From Gnetum montanum (lineage: Eukaryota > Streptophyta > Gnetopsida > Gnetales > Gnetaceae), in the NCBI GenBank assembly GCA_015680685.1, contig MNCI01029550.1:350583-414582 (forward strand): DNA of 64,000 nucleotides, written 5' to 3'. Under the pieces are notes generated by a model. That model ran no database searches and had not been told where the DNA came from. It was given only the letters and a program-made list of their open reading frames with translations. The position numbers were made by a program, and so were the translations under genes. Every line of letters begins with the position of its first letter. The first letter of the stretch is position 1. Of the stretch, positions 22,056-33,968 are shown one piece after another.

Positions 22056-24740
22056 ATGGTCAATAAGGAGAGCATGAGGAACATGTGGAGTAGAAGGCCT
22101 ATCCCTTTAGTACATCAAGAGGCCCCTGCTACTGAGTAATCGGCCCACGGAGAGGTGGAAGAAGTACCAACCCCTAAACAAAGACAAAATCTTACATTGC
22201 CCCTTGACTACCTTGTTTCCACTTTGAAAAAGTCCACATTGGCTTTAGTCATTGTGGAAATGAACTTCGGTCTATTCATGGAATTTTCTTCAAAAGTGGG
22301 ATAGATGTAACTCAAACCGTCACCATTGTGGCCTATCTTGTTTGACAGTGGTGAATAGTACCTAGGAGAAGTCCATCAATTCTAGCATAATAAAGATGAG
22401 GGCACCACTATTAATGTCCACACAGTGATTTTCTCTTATTTAGTCAAGGACATCACTACAGCTTTCAACCTACCTAATGAAGGGGCTAAGGTTGCTCACC
22501 TATCGACCAAATCTAATCCCAACATAAAGAAACTATGGTTGAGGTAGGCGTACAGCAAAGAAGACAAATCATACAATGAAATGACTCTAGATGAGAAAGC
22601 CTACTTCAAGATTGGGATGTACCACCTATTTCCCACAAAAGGGCTCAATCAAATCTCCACTTATGCAACTAGGGGAAGTGCCATTCTAATGGAAAAATTT
22701 GTAGCCAACCTTCCCTAGTATTACTTCATAGAAATCCAATGGTGGTTCACAAAAACAAAGTCAAGAAGACCAATACTTTCATTTTCCTACTTAATCAAAA
22801 AGTTATGCAAGCATGCAAGAATTCTGGGATATACCAATGATATCCTTAGGAAGGCCCAGCATGCCTCCTTCATAAGACTCTTGAAAAAAGCAACACCAAG
22901 AAAAGATTTTAGTGAAGAACCAAAAGTAGAGAAGGAGGCTACACCATGAATAGAGACACAAAAAGAGTCAAAATAGCATTCATGAGCACAAGCTTCACTA
23001 CCATCACTGCAAGATGATAGGCCTTTAATGAGCCACCTACAAAGAATAGCTAAAACAATCAGCTAGAGAAGCAGGGACAAAACTAATCTCTTCCAAGTCA
23101 TGGACGATGTTGTATGGCCCATCATATTAGCTGACCCAACGAGGGGAGAGATCTTAATATAGTTAGGAGGAGGGGGATCTCAATGGTCATGCCAGATCTC
23201 TAAAAATGCTACATCCTTTTAAGTCACATTGGAAACTAGAGAAAGCGACATAGTCATGGTGCTACAACACAAGGATGAGGTAGGCACAATAGAGGTGATC
23301 ACTGATCACATTAAAGAGTTTTTTGATATTCTTGTTGTGCCTCTAACCAATCTAGTAAGAACCAAAGATGCACAAATGCTGGCTAAAACCTCAATGACTC
23401 CTATGATGCATAAGGACATGCTTGATCATTTATTGCAAACGAGTCAAGTGATGACCACTCTATTTAACATCCCCAGTGATGTTGTTGCAACTCAATCGGA
23501 CCTCATCACTACCAAAGGAAAGTTGGTTATGGTAGAGGCCAGGGTAGAACATACAAAAGCTAAGATACAAAGATTGCAAGAAGAGCTGGCTACCCTGCAA
23601 GCTGAACGACAAGATCCTACCCATTTTGTTGTACCAGACTAATTAGAGAAATTTAGGACCAAGGAGCTTACCAAGCTAGCAAAAGAGAGAGTAGCTACAA
23701 AGTGAGAGAAAGAAATGGAAATTTAGAATGCCTCTGCTACAGATGTGCAATCTCATGTGTATTAAAAGGCACTGACTATCATTCAAGAGGAAAACAAGCA
23801 GCTCACGATAGAGAATTCCTAGTTGATCACTATAGAAAAATAAAAGAACATCTTGGAAGAAAGTGTCCACCAGTTGTTCTCACAATTGGTGAGGGTCAAC
23901 CAAGATATGAATAGATTGGCTTGGAAGAATAGAACCCTCTCCATGGAGGATGTACGTGCTATTTACCAAAAGTTAGCAATCGAGATCAGTGTGTGGTAGA
24001 ATGAGGCCAAAAAGCATGAAAAATTAAAAGAGCACTTATTTGACCAAGTTGGCATGTACAAAAAAAATCAATGAGAAGGAAATCAAGATGGCCAAGGCCC
24101 ACATCAACTCCTTGCCATCATAGAATTCTGAATGGTAGGTCATCTTGGATAATTATGCCATCGTCCAATAAGTGAAAGTCAAAAACAAAGACTTGCAAAT
24201 AGAGTATTTAAAGGAATACATGGCATTGGCTAACCTTAGATATGCCAACCTTGCCATGTTAACAATAGGTCATCCTTGAAGTGAGTTGGAGAAACAAGTG
24301 GTGCCCAACTATGCATTGTATGAGAAAGAGTTTGCAGATTGAAAAGATGCTTTGCAAAAGTTACAAGTGGCAAACTCAAAATTAGAGGCAGTCAAAGCCA
24401 ATTATTAGGGACAAAAAGATGTAGCCTCAAACCTAGCTCATAGATTGATGGATTATCATGAGCTCAAAGATAAAGCTAGGGCTTTCGAGGAAGAACGATG
24501 GTAGTTTGCGGCATGGTATTTAAAGGCGAATCAAATGTTTTCACAACTGCCATGTCCTCAGGGTGTACTGACACCAACACACATCAGCATAACAACTTGG
24601 ACCATAACAATTTGGACAATGCATGACCCAAGGATGGAAGAGGAAAAGTTGCAAGCTTTTCTCAATTGTTACAAATTTTAGTGGCCTAGCAACAAAGGGA
24701 AGTAGCTGATGGAAGAGCCACCACCTCCGGGTACCACATG
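22056..24740 (+). pseudogene. Extra ORF of element C: plant-transposon-protein-like domain plus coiled coil
   Basis: From ATG at 22056 the frame gives a basic leader, then NVHTVIFSYLVKDITTAFNL and, at about 22610-22830, MYHLFPTKGLNQ, IEIQWWFTKTK and SYLIKKLCKHARI. This series resembles the 'putative plant transposon protein' domain found in extra or env-position ORFs of plant gypsy elements. A second part (23229-23640 and onward to about 24500) is heptad-like and Glu/Lys-rich, for example HTKAKIQRLQEELATLQAER, so a long coiled coil is likely. No signal peptide or membrane segment. Many stops. Its role in the element is unknown. Confidence 0.55.
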
Positions 24741-24934
24741 ACCTTCCCAATCTTGTTTTTGTTTTTGTTTTGTTTTGTAATAATGTGTCTCATTTTTGTG
24801 CTACACCACTTCAGCATGTGAAGAGAAAGTTAGTTTATCCATTGTTTAAGACAATCAATAATCCCATACCTACCCAATGTTTTGTAAAGAACTTGTTCCT
24901 CATTTTTTTTTAACTTAAGGATGAGTTTTCATTT

Positions 24935-24947
24935 AGTCATGGGGATA
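24935..24947 (+). promoter_or_regulatory. Polypurine-tract region of element C
   Basis: AGTCATGGGGATA directly precedes the LTR's TG, as in element A. Confidence 0.6.
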
Positions 24948-25822
24948 TGATGAGTTGAGTTTTGATAGGCTCTAACATCGAATATGTAACATCAGAGTCC
25001 TGACGTTGTTTACCTGATGTTGAGGCCAATAAGTGACGTTGCCTCATTTGGATCTTGCCTATAAATATGGTGTTGGGATACTCAAATGAGATAGTGATTG
25101 ATAGTCAGCAGTTAGATGGATAGTTTTAGTTTTTAGTTTCTTCTTTTAAAGTTTGTTATTCTTAGTGCATGCCCATAGCATGATGTTTGTAATCATATGG
25201 CACCTTTGTTCGAGTGTGACATACTTGGACACATTACATGACTAGCAATAAAGATCAAGATTACTCCCATCATTACAACATTTACTAAGATTACTTTTTA
25301 TTATTTATTGTTAATTATTTATTACTTTCTTTAGTTAAATATTTCCATGTATTGTTATTTATTGTTCATGTTATTAAGCAGAATGTGTACGCCTTAATCA
25401 TGAGTGTTTAAGTGTAAATACTTGGTAATCCATAGGTGTATCGTTTGGCACAACCAGTGACGTACACTTGGCAACCCTAGAAGTAATCTCACAAAGTCCA
25501 AGACATGTACGAATGGTTAAGAGTGGATACCATTGCCCGTAGGCTAGTTTAGATCATGTTTCTCATTATTCATTAGTTTAATTAATTCATCTCTTTATCA
25601 CCATCAAGAGTAGTGTAGAATTGGGAACAACAGCATATGCCTCACTTGGACTAAACCATACATGACAAAGCTACCACTAGTCCAAGTGGGAAGATAGCGA
25701 ACTATGATTAAAGCATAATGATCTAGGTACCACAACTATTCCCATCCATGGAATTCAATTGGATTGTGTGTGAATGCTTGTAATTTGTATGGTTGAGTGT
25801 AGGGGTACCTCGCCACTCATCA
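24948..25822 (+). repeat. 3' LTR of element C (875 bp)
   Basis: It opens TGATGAGTTGAG and closes CGCCACTCATCA. The TATA box is at 25060-25067. Several copies of a short GACGTTG/ACATCG-type motif lie in U3 (24975-25045). It ends inside the gag of element E: the next base continues E gag in the opposite orientation, so C inserted into E. Confidence 0.8.
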
Positions 25823-27137
25823 GTAATGAATAACACTTGCTCATTATCATGTTAAGGGATTCATGTATCCCTTATTTCCATCCTTAAATTTATTTTCTCA
25901 AATTGGACACTCTAGAATAAGTTTGATATTTGTCATTAAAGATCTCCAACATGATACTCCATCTTCGGATTGATTCTAATTCTAAGGATGTGTACCAACT
26001 CTCTGCTTCCTTTGTAAGTATTCTAGGAAACAACTTTAATTTCTACTAATCATTCTCGATGTTCTAAAGGACATAGACATCATGAAAGGCTTGAAGATGG
26101 TTCTATGAATCTATATTGTATTCACCTTCAAATTTTGTGGTATTGTTCATATCTGATCGCTTGATGTGACTATCCCTTATATGCCAAGTGAGAACATATA
26201 CTACTTCTCTAATATTAATTATGTTGTGAGTGGCCAATAGGGGTTCTTCATAATTTTTAGGTTCATAGGATTTATTGTAGTGGTGATGCTCATAATGTTG
26301 TCTCTCTCCATGCCTAATTCTCTCTCTTCTTTGTTCATAAGCATTTTCTTCTTCATCAAGATGTATTCTTCAATGCTCATGTCTCTCAGGAACCCTTTGT
26401 TTTTCCCTATCATGACCTCTTATTCATCATTTTCTCTTGTCATACTCTTGGAAGAAGTATGAGGAGGAAGAAGAAGAAGTTAGAGAATAGTGCCAACTAG
26501 TTCTCCTTCTATAACTTCTTGATTCATCCCTTTTTGATTTAGTGGAGGTTGTAGGCCTTCAATTCCACCTTAATGTGGTGTTTTTCTTATCTTCTTTGGG
26601 CATTTCCATGAGAGCTAAATGAAACTTTATTTTGATGAGATCTTTGATATGGATTACTGGTGCTTGAGATTAAGATCCATGGGTTTGATAGAATTTCTTT
26701 ACATGAAACATAACATCATTTCTTTCCTCTAGGATAGCCATTTGTGGTACTCTCTTTCCTTTATGAAGCTCATGCCTCACTTCCATAGTAGCATCCCTTC
26801 TTACTCGAGCTTTTGTTGGTTGGTAAAGCCTATTCATATGCTTTGTAATGTGGTACCCCTATTGTACGTGACCAAGGTTTGACCTTACAAGGATTTCTAG
26901 CAACATTGATGATGCAAAACATTCAAGAGATAAAACAATGTTACCCTATATATCTCTCCACCTTAGTTGTTCATCATGGTAAAAGATAAATATGAAATTA
27001 GGATAATATGGATCAATGTGAGTGTAGAAGATTCTAGTTTGCATGGACGCACTCCAATCTTCTTCACTATAGTTTTGGTTATGAATCTTGTTGAATTCAT
27101 TAACAGGTGATGATTTCTCCTTAAGTGTAGAAGCCAT
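25823..27137 (-). pseudogene. Gag (element E), 3' truncated
   Basis: ATG at 27137 opens a leader with YSEEDWSASM, like element C's YDEEDWSDQS. The core at 26130-25823 reads HLQAFHDVYVL, LKLFPRILTKEAESWYTSLE and FNDKYQTYSRVSNL, matching the C gag core residue by residue in many places. It stops abruptly at 25823, where C begins. Frames are broken by several stops. It would have been the structural particle protein. Confidence 0.75.
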
Positions 27138-27263
27138 ATTATATTTTTGATGATTTTAAATGTCTATGTGTTAAAAGAATTGATTCAAGTGTGAAAGATA
27201 GACTTTGTAATTCTTAATACAACAAACTCTTATAAAGTCAACTACTAAGCAAACATTAACAAG

Positions 27264-27281
27264 TCCCCAACAACAATGCTA
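27264..27281 (-). promoter_or_regulatory. Primer-binding site, tRNA-Asp type, decayed (element E)
   Basis: The minus strand reads TAGCATTGTTGTTGGGGA, one base inside the LTR. It differs from TGGCGCCGTTGCCGGGGA only by transitions. Confidence 0.7.
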
Positions 27282-27282
27282 A

Positions 27283-27839
27283 TGATAAGTGGCTAGGTAC
27301 TCCAACATTTCACCATACAAGTCACGAGCATTCATGGATGACTAGATCGTAATTTGTGGATTGACAATATAAGTATTCTAGTGATTGATAGCTGGTTTGT
27401 GATCATTGTCTTTTCATATTAAGTTAGTGGAGTGCACATAGTATGGTTTAACTCTTAGTGAGATATATGATATCATGATAGTGGAGGCTCAAGTTGATCC
27501 TAAGTTTTTTTGTAATGAAAATGAGAATAAATTCCAAATCTAGATGATACAGAAATGTAGATCCATCCTAGCTTGTGATAATAAGAATCTATTCCTAACT
27601 TGTCATACATGCCTTGGGCTCACGTAACCGTTACTGGGATTACCAAGTGAATTCACTACTGAGCAAATTAAGTGAAGTCACTACTTGGTTATCAAATAAT
27701 TACACTTAACGCTCGAAACCAATTGTACTTATTCTACCTTACTAATGAACATTGAAAAAATAAATTACTTAGAAAATGTAAAGAACCTAATTAAAGTAAA
27801 CATATTAGAAAATAAAAGTAAACTATATAAGATGCTACA
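27283..27839 (-). repeat. 5' LTR of element E, downstream (R-U5) part
   Basis: The minus-strand end reads GTACCTAGCCACTTATCA, the same terminus as the LTRs of A and C. The other end is the CTACA target duplication of element B. Confidence 0.7.
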
Positions 27840-29430
27840 TGTAACGACGGAAAATGTCGGTAGCTGGAAACTACCAAACAAAATCTGTGTACACAGTTTT
27901 AACCATGGATCCGTGCGAGGGCTGTGCTGGAGAAAATGAATCCGTAGTGCCCTGAACGGTCTTGTCGATCAGACAGGAACTTACTTAATTAGTAAATCAA
28001 CGAAGATTATAGGTGTTTTGTGAAACGATTTGATTCGATAAATCGAGAAAGAAAAGGAAAACAATGTAGATAAATTGCAATAATGACAACGTTAACAAGA
28101 CAAAAGGAATTGGATTTAAGAGAAATGCGCGATTTCAAGATCTGTACTTTGACCCGAAAAAACGAGTATTTTGTATATAAAGTTATAATGGGAAGACTCC
28201 GATTATCTTGTGCGAAACATACACAAAATAATAAGAAATTGTTCAACAAGGAGTGCAGAATGGAGCTCGGTCTACCTTATAAGCCAAAGACAGAGTGCAA
28301 GGAAGGTCAAGCTCGGATGTCTATCAACCAACTGTACCTGGTCAATAGATCTTGCCAACCACACCAGATGATCTCTCGATCTTTGATCTATCTTCTTTGT
28401 TTTGGATAGTCTCTACTCAAAACTACCAAGGATCGCCGATGGGAGAACTGTATTTTTGCCCAAAAGGTATGATCCCTCATGCTGCAAAATGCTCCAAAAT
28501 GTCTCTTGTTTCTACTCAAGGATGATGACTGCCCAAAAAAAATGAAGATGCCAAATGCTGCTCCTTTTTCCAAAAGTCTAGACGTCTTTTCCTTTCTTCA
28601 CCAACTGGGGTATTTATAACATGCAGAAAATGCACGGCCTTGATGACACGTGTCTTGAATTTTCTGGATGCCGTTGACTGGCTATGTCACATCACATTAC
28701 AACGTACGCTGTCAACACTTTTACCGAAGCTGCTTCATGATTACGCACAATACGCTTATCAGCGTATCGCGCGTATGGGTAGCAAATGCGTAACTACTTT
28801 AGCCAGCTTTACACTGTATTGCACTTGTTTACGCTGTGTCGCGTGGCAGAGCGTAACAAAGCATGGAAATAGTGAGTCAAGCTGTTTCACGCTCATTTAC
28901 GTAGCAAAGCCTAGTGAAGCGTAAAAAATGATCAACTCGACGATAAATTACGCTGACGTACGCTGCGTAGCATAATGAGCGTTAAGGCGATCAATCTGGA
29001 AAAAGAAAGGAGCCGATCTATCACACTTCCTTTGGACTTTCCCTTTGACCTCTTTTGAAGCTCGTTACGCTACCTTGCGTAACAAAGCATAAATCCAACC
29101 CTGGACAAAAGACTTAGCAGAATATGCGAGAAGTCACATATTACGCTGCTTAGGCCTTAAACTTCACCAAATCTGTTGAAGTAAGTCACCTTCTGATGTC
29201 AGAATATGTTAAGTAGAATTATGCTAAGCATCATTACGCTATGTTGTGTAATGTAGCGTAAAGACAGAAAACACAGTAAAATTGAAATTTGTAAGGAACT
29301 TTGGAGACTTGATGCCGGGCACCATTTCGCCTTGCCTTGCCTTGATCTAGCTTCTGGAATTCTATCGCGAACTTTTGCCTGAATCGTGAATCTTCTCCTG
29401 AGGCCGATTCACAATTTCCATGGTGTTTCA
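27840..29430 (-). repeat. 3' LTR of element B (left copy)
   Basis: Plus-strand ends are TGTAACGACGG and GGTGTTTCA. It is the same length as the right copy. The minus-strand TATA box is at 28611-28618. The body is dense in TACGCT/AGCGTA and GCGTAA/TTACGC motifs (about 28740-29280). Confidence 0.92.
28611..28619 (-). promoter_or_regulatory. TATA box of element B LTR (left)
   Basis: Plus-strand TATTTATAA, that is TTATAAATA on the element's coding strand. It is conserved in the right LTR at 44291-44299 and in the LTRs of D (55402 and 62901). Confidence 0.6.
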
Positions 29431-29446
29431 ATGGCCCCTCTTTGTT
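29431..29446 (-). promoter_or_regulatory. Polypurine tract of element B
   Basis: The minus strand reads CAACAAAGAGGGGCCAT up to the LTR. The core AAAGAGGGGCC is shared with element D (56459-56469). Confidence 0.75.
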
Positions 29447-29483
29447 GACGGTTAGAGGGCTTGCCCAAAAGACGTCGACAAAG
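29440..29483. other. Inverted repeat overlapping the polypurine tract (element B)
   Basis: Arms CTTTGTTGAC (29440-29449) and GTCGACAAAG (29474-29483) pair at 9 of 10 positions, with a loop of about 24 bases. The same arms occur at the same place in element D (56466-56475 and 56500-56509). Confidence 0.55.
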
Positions 29484-30630
29484 AATACGAAACACCGGAC
29501 CGATGAAAGTACCAACAGCATTTATCAACAGGTACTCAAGTGTCGCCCTGTCAACACAAAGGAGCAGAGATGAAGGAAATGGGAGATAGAATGGTATGGG
29601 AGGAAATAGGTTTGGGGAAGATGCAAATGAGGTTCGGGGGAAGACGCAAACAAGGTTCGGGGAAGACCCAAATGAGTAGGGATAGCTTCTTCACGCATAA
29701 GCAAATAGGCTATCTCCTGCGATTACATTTGCATGGAGTTATGCCTTCATTTTGTGTTAAAGGGGGTTGCATAGACAAATTGTGTTGCATCTGCATGGCC
29801 TGGGTGAGATGTGTTTCACCCATTTTTCCGACCCCTGCTCTTTTTTTTCTGGTGTCCACTAGGCAAGTTGCGTTACGCCGGTTCATGGACTTGAGTGTAA
29901 TGCGAATGCGAAAAGCGTGTGCTACGTATGTACATTTTGCGTACAGGAAGCGGATGGGATAGTTAAGGATAGTGATAAGGGCTAGGAGTAGGGCTATGAG
30001 GAACACAAGGATGCACCCTCCGAGTGGACAGGCCAACTTAAGCAGCCATCTCAAAATGCTATCGGTATTACACCACTCAGATGAACGTACCTTCGAACGA
30101 CGTCCTCGTAACAAGTAACCTGCAACCAAAGAAGAAAACAGAGGATACCATTGTCCATGCGAATCGCGGGAAAGGTTTTTGAAACAAGTACTATTAGAGG
30201 CGAGATAAAGTGATCAGGCCATGAAGGAGGAACTGTAGCACGAGGCTAGAGTCTTCAGCCTTGACGCTCGGCCCAGCATATCACCGCCAAAGAACATCAA
30301 ACTCAGCGCACCTGACTGGTTATGTAAATAACCAGCTAGGTGAATCTGTGAAGCCAGAGCCTAATAGCGATGATGAGCGGAGATCCCCAAAGTCGTAATT
30401 GATGAGAACTCCTTTGGGGCTCCGGACGGTGAAACTAACCTCTTAGAGGTACCACCGCTGGAATGGGTGCAGTGACGGTATCTCCGAGGGGTCAGTAGTA
30501 TGACCTTCAGCACATCCAAGAGATCAACAGAATGCTGGTGAGGTAGTGACGCTGGGGCTGTCTCAGCATCCCATCCCATTTGTCTTACAGCTGCACAGAG
30601 ATGATTACGCTCGCTTGACTTGCATGATGG
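29484..30630 (-). other. 3' non-coding region of element B
   Basis: This lies between the hairpin array and the polypurine tract. ORFs here have no recognisable domain and are not conserved in the corresponding part of element D. Confidence 0.4.
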
Positions 30631-31130
30631 CAGTTTGTGAGTCCCAATTTTAAGTCCTGGTAGACTGTCGTTGCTGGTTTTAGGTCTCAGCAGACCATGG
30701 TCCCAGTTTAAAGTCTGAGTAGACGGAGAAATGCTAGTTTTACATCGTAGCGAATGGTGGTGAAGCTGATTTATGGTCTCAGCAGACCATGCTATGGGTA
30801 TCAGTTTTGTGTCATGACCCAGGGACAAGTCTGTGCTGGTTTTATGTCTCAGCAAATGACTACTTACCTGCGCCAGTTTTGTGTCATGGCAAACAACCGG
30901 TGCCAGTTTAGCATCGTGGCGGACACATGCCGAAAATGCCAGTTTTTCGTCTTGGCGAACCTATACAACACTGCCAGTTTTACGTCATAGTGGATGATTA
31001 CAACTTGTCAATTTTACGTCGTGGCAGACGATCAGTGCTAGTTTAGCATCGTGACGGACAAGTGAAGGGAGTGCCAGTTTTACGTCGTGGTGGACGGTTG
31101 TTGCCAGTTTAGCGTCATAGCGGATGATTA
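30631..31130 (+). repeat. Hairpin-repeat array 1 of element B
   Basis: About 15 units of 26-40 bases, each built as GCCAGTTTTA followed by a small inverted repeat. Examples are GGTCT-cagc-AGACC (30680), CGTC-gtggca-GACG (31017) and ATGGTCT-cagc-AGACCAT (30773). It lies just after the integrase stop on the element's coding strand. Related units occur at 34553, at 39066-39250 and in element D. Confidence 0.75.
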
Positions 31131-31163
31131 TGGCCATACCTGATGTTCACACTGGAGATGCAA

Positions 31164-32310
31164 CTATATGTAGTACCGTTTCAGATATATGTGATTCACA
31201 GGATTCGGTAACTCGTTGCCGTCGATATCCGCTAGCTTGAATGCTCCGTTGCCATACACATCAATCACCAAGAAAGGGCCCTCCCAGTTTGCAGAGAACT
31301 TGCCCACTGGTTCGCAAATGGCCTTGAGAACCAAATCTCCTTTCTTGATCGGACGTTGCTGGAGATTATGACGATGCTTTTGCCTCTGTTTGTCTTGATA
31401 CTTCTCGATTGTATCAAGTGTCTATATTCGCTTCTCTTCTACAGAATCCAAATCCATGATCCGAGACTCGATGTGTTGAGCCTCATTTATAATCATGAAG
31501 AGGACCATTCTCAGAGAAGGAATTTGCAACTCGAGGGGCAACACTACTTCAGATCCATAGACTAGGCTATAGGGCATACTGTCTGTAGCCGTCCTACATG
31601 TAGTACGATATGCCCATAGCACATAGAGGATTTTTTTGTGCCACCGTCTCTTGTTGCTGTCGAGCATTTTCTTGAGTAGATTGATGATGACTTTGTTTGT
31701 GGCTTCAACTTGACCATTTGCTTACGGGTAATAGGGCAAGGAAAAAGATTATTTAATGCCAAGGCTATCATAGAAGGATTTAGTTTCCGAACTACTAAAA
31801 TATGGCCCGTTATCGATCACGATAGTCATAAGGAGACCAAATCTGGTTACAATGTTGTCTAAGATGAAATGACAAATCTATTGAGATGTGATTTTCTGTA
31901 AAGGAATAGCTTCTACCCACTTCGTGAAGTACTCAGTAGCGGTACTTATGAAGCTATGACCTGTGGAAGATTTTGGTGTCATGGGACCTATAATGTCTAG
32001 TCCCCATCATTGAAACAGCCATGTTATCTGAGTCGTATGTAACTCTGTAGGCGACACGTGTATCAGATTTGCGTAACGCTGACACGTGTCGCAAGTTTTA
32101 ACCTTTGTTAGAAAATCTTTTTCCATGTATGACCAGTAGTACCCTAAGCAACAGATTTTTGAAGCCATAGCCCGTGGTGCTACGTGTCCTCTGCATAATC
32201 CCTCGTGGACCTCGCCAACTATACGTTGTGCTTGGTCCTTGTTAACACAAGTAAGCAGTACACCATCAAAAGAGCGTCTACAAAGAGTACTGTCTCCTAT
32301 GATGACGTAC
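31164..32310 (-). pseudogene. Integrase (element B)
   Basis: The minus strand begins with a zinc module, HEGLCRGHVAPRAM followed by CDTCQRY, an intact H-H-C-C. The catalytic triad is present: D in WGLDIIGPMTP, D in VIDNGPYF and E in NGQVEATNKVI. The C-terminus contains KGDLVLKAICEPVGKFSANW and EGPFLVIDV, ending in a TAG at 31164-31166. Several stops (for example about 31960, 31900, 31780 and 31440) inactivate it. No chromodomain is visible, as expected for Tat. Confidence 0.88.
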
Positions 32311-33596
32311 TACCTAGCTCGCTTGCGGATTGCATCTTTCTGCGCGTGTGTTAATTCGTGCGGTGGCTCACCATGCAAGAGGTAAGTCTTAATGCTATCG
32401 TACCACTTTGGCATTCTATCCTCGAGCAGAGAGGATATTTGTGCCGCCTGAATGATGGGATCTGTGCAATCTGTTATTAATGCGGGATAGGTGTCGAACA
32501 AGTGTGAGGGCACGTTCAAAGCCAGTGTAGCCAGTGCATCGGCTAATGTGTTATCAATGCGTGGCACATGTTGGGCATCAATGATCATGAACCACCTTAA
32601 AAGATCTTTAGCCATATCGCAGTAGGACTGTAAGTGTGCAGCCTTGCAGGTGTAGACTCCTGTGATCTGATTGATGATGAGCATCGAGTTACCCCTGATT
32701 GCCAGGTGTCGAGTGTCGAGTTTGCTGGCAATTAGTAATCCCCTGAGGAGCCCCTCGTACTCTGCCACATTGTTCGTACAGGGGAAGGTAAAGCGATAAG
32801 CGTGAAGATGCACATCCTCAGGTGATAGCGTAATGACTGTAGTGGCATTGCCGCCTCTAACAGTCAAAGCTCCGTCAAAGTATGACATTGCTTCGGAACT
32901 TGTTAAGACAGGGCTTAAACTATGCACATGTTCATCTGAGAATTCAGGCTCTATGGTCGCCTGACTGTCAATAGGTGATGTTATCAATTGGTCGGTTATC
33001 GCTTGGCCTTTCATAGAAGATTGGCCGATGTAATGCAAATCGAATTCTGCCGTGATAGCCTTCCAACGAGCTATTTTGCTACTTTCGTATAACTTATGCG
33101 TAATGGCCCTAAGAATGTTATTTTTACAGATGATGTTGACCTGACTACGGAAGAGATAGTGCCTACATTTCTTTAGCATAAACACTAACGCCAGGCAATT
33201 ACGCTCTACTTCGTTGTACCTCGTTTCGTATGCACATAGGGCATGACTCAAGTAGTAAATGGGTACTTCTAACCCGTTGCTTCTCTTTTGATAAAGTAAT
33301 GCGGCTAAAGCTACGTCCGAGGTCGCAAGGTAAATGTAGAACGGCTGATCCCTTTGTGGCGGGAATATCGTTGGCAAGCGTTGAAGTTCCTGTTTTAGGC
33401 TGTCAAATGCACGCTAGCAATCATCTGTCCACTTGAAATTAACACCTTTCTTAAGAAGGTGTTGCATAGGGTGTAGTTTATCTGTTAATCTTGAGATGAA
33501 CCACCTGATAAACTGTAATCGTCCTTGTAACTCGCGTAATTGCTTGAGATCTGTGGGAGGCGTTAACTCGACAATGGCTTTGACCTTATCAGGGTC
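32311..33596 (-). pseudogene. RT end, gypsy RNase H and archaeal-type RNase H (element B)
   Basis: From the assembly gap the frame reads LQGRLQFIRWFISRL (RT thumb), then the gypsy RNase H: PFYIYLATSDVALAALLYQ, YNEVERNCLALVFMLKKCRHY. A second, archaeal-type RNase H follows: MSYFDGALTVRGG with the catalytic Asp, TNNVAEYEGLLRGLLIASKL with the catalytic Glu, and RGNSMLIINQITG in place of the usual D-S box (RGN for G-D-S). One stretch of 355 codons is open. Two tandem RNase H domains mark the Tat lineage. In the first, Y-L-A-T-S-D has lost the usual D-A-S acid. Confidence 0.88.
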
Positions 33597-33968
33597 NNNN
33601 NNNNNNNNNNNNNNNNNNNNNNNNNNNNNNNNNNNNNNNNNNNNNNNNNNNNNNNNNNNNNNNNNNNNNNNNNNNNNNNNNNNNNNNNNNNNNNNNNNNN
33701 NNNNNNNNNNNNNNNNNNNNNNNNNNNNNNNNNNNNNNNNNNNNNNNNNNNNNNNNNNNNNNNNNNNNNNNNNNNNNNNNNNNNNNNNNNNNNNNNNNNN
33801 NNNNNNNNNNNNNNNNNNNNNNNNNNNNNNNNNNNNNNNNNNNNNNNNNNNNNNNNNNNNNNNNNNNNNNNNNNNNNNNNNNNNNNNNNNNNNNNNNNNN
33901 NNNNNNNNNNNNNNNNNNNNNNNNNNNNNNNNNNNNNNNNNNNNNNNNNNNNNNNNNNNNNNNNNNNN
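33597..33968. other. Assembly gap (372 N)
   Basis: A run of N falls inside the RT palm, removing the Y-x-D-D region of element B. The distance expected between the flanking RT motifs is about 180 codons, longer than 124, so the gap is probably undersized. Confidence 0.95.

Larger units (their letters stand above)
17326..25822 (+). mobile_element. Element C: non-autonomous Athila-like LTR retrotransposon (gag plus extra ORF, no RT/integrase)
   Basis: A 3' LTR (24948-25822) and the last 110 or so bases of the 5' LTR (to 17447) share the ending GGGTACCTC...CTCATCA. A tRNA-Asp-type primer-binding site follows the 5' LTR, and a polypurine tract precedes the 3' LTR. Inside are gag, a protease-region remnant, 3' non-coding sequence and a coiled-coil ORF. 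No RT, RNase H or integrase motif is visible. Segments aligned to element A jump from A's protease-RT linker (about 1135) to A's post-integrase region (about 4195) at C's 19955-20005, so pol was deleted there. Confidence 0.75.
25823..27839 (-). mobile_element. Element E: Athila-like retrotransposon, 5' portion, interrupted by C and B
   Basis: On the minus strand the order is LTR (27839-27283), primer-binding site (27281-27264), gag (27137-25823). Gag is cut by the right end of element C. The upstream half of the LTR is displaced to 45116 and beyond by the insertion of element B. Nothing downstream of gag is recognised in the window. Confidence 0.75.

Noticed and set aside
29540-29962. 140-codon plus-strand ORF in B's 3' region as a gene
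   Set aside because: No domain, low-complexity Gly/Met-rich start, no counterpart in element D, and an overlapping ORF of similar length on the other strand.
30361-30855. 164-codon minus-strand ORF near array 1
   Set aside because: It reads through the hairpin repeats (period-related residues) and has no recognisable domain.
30631-31130. CRISPR array
   Set aside because: Units lack constant repeats with unique spacers, have variable period and similarity across the whole unit, and lie in a plant retrotransposon.
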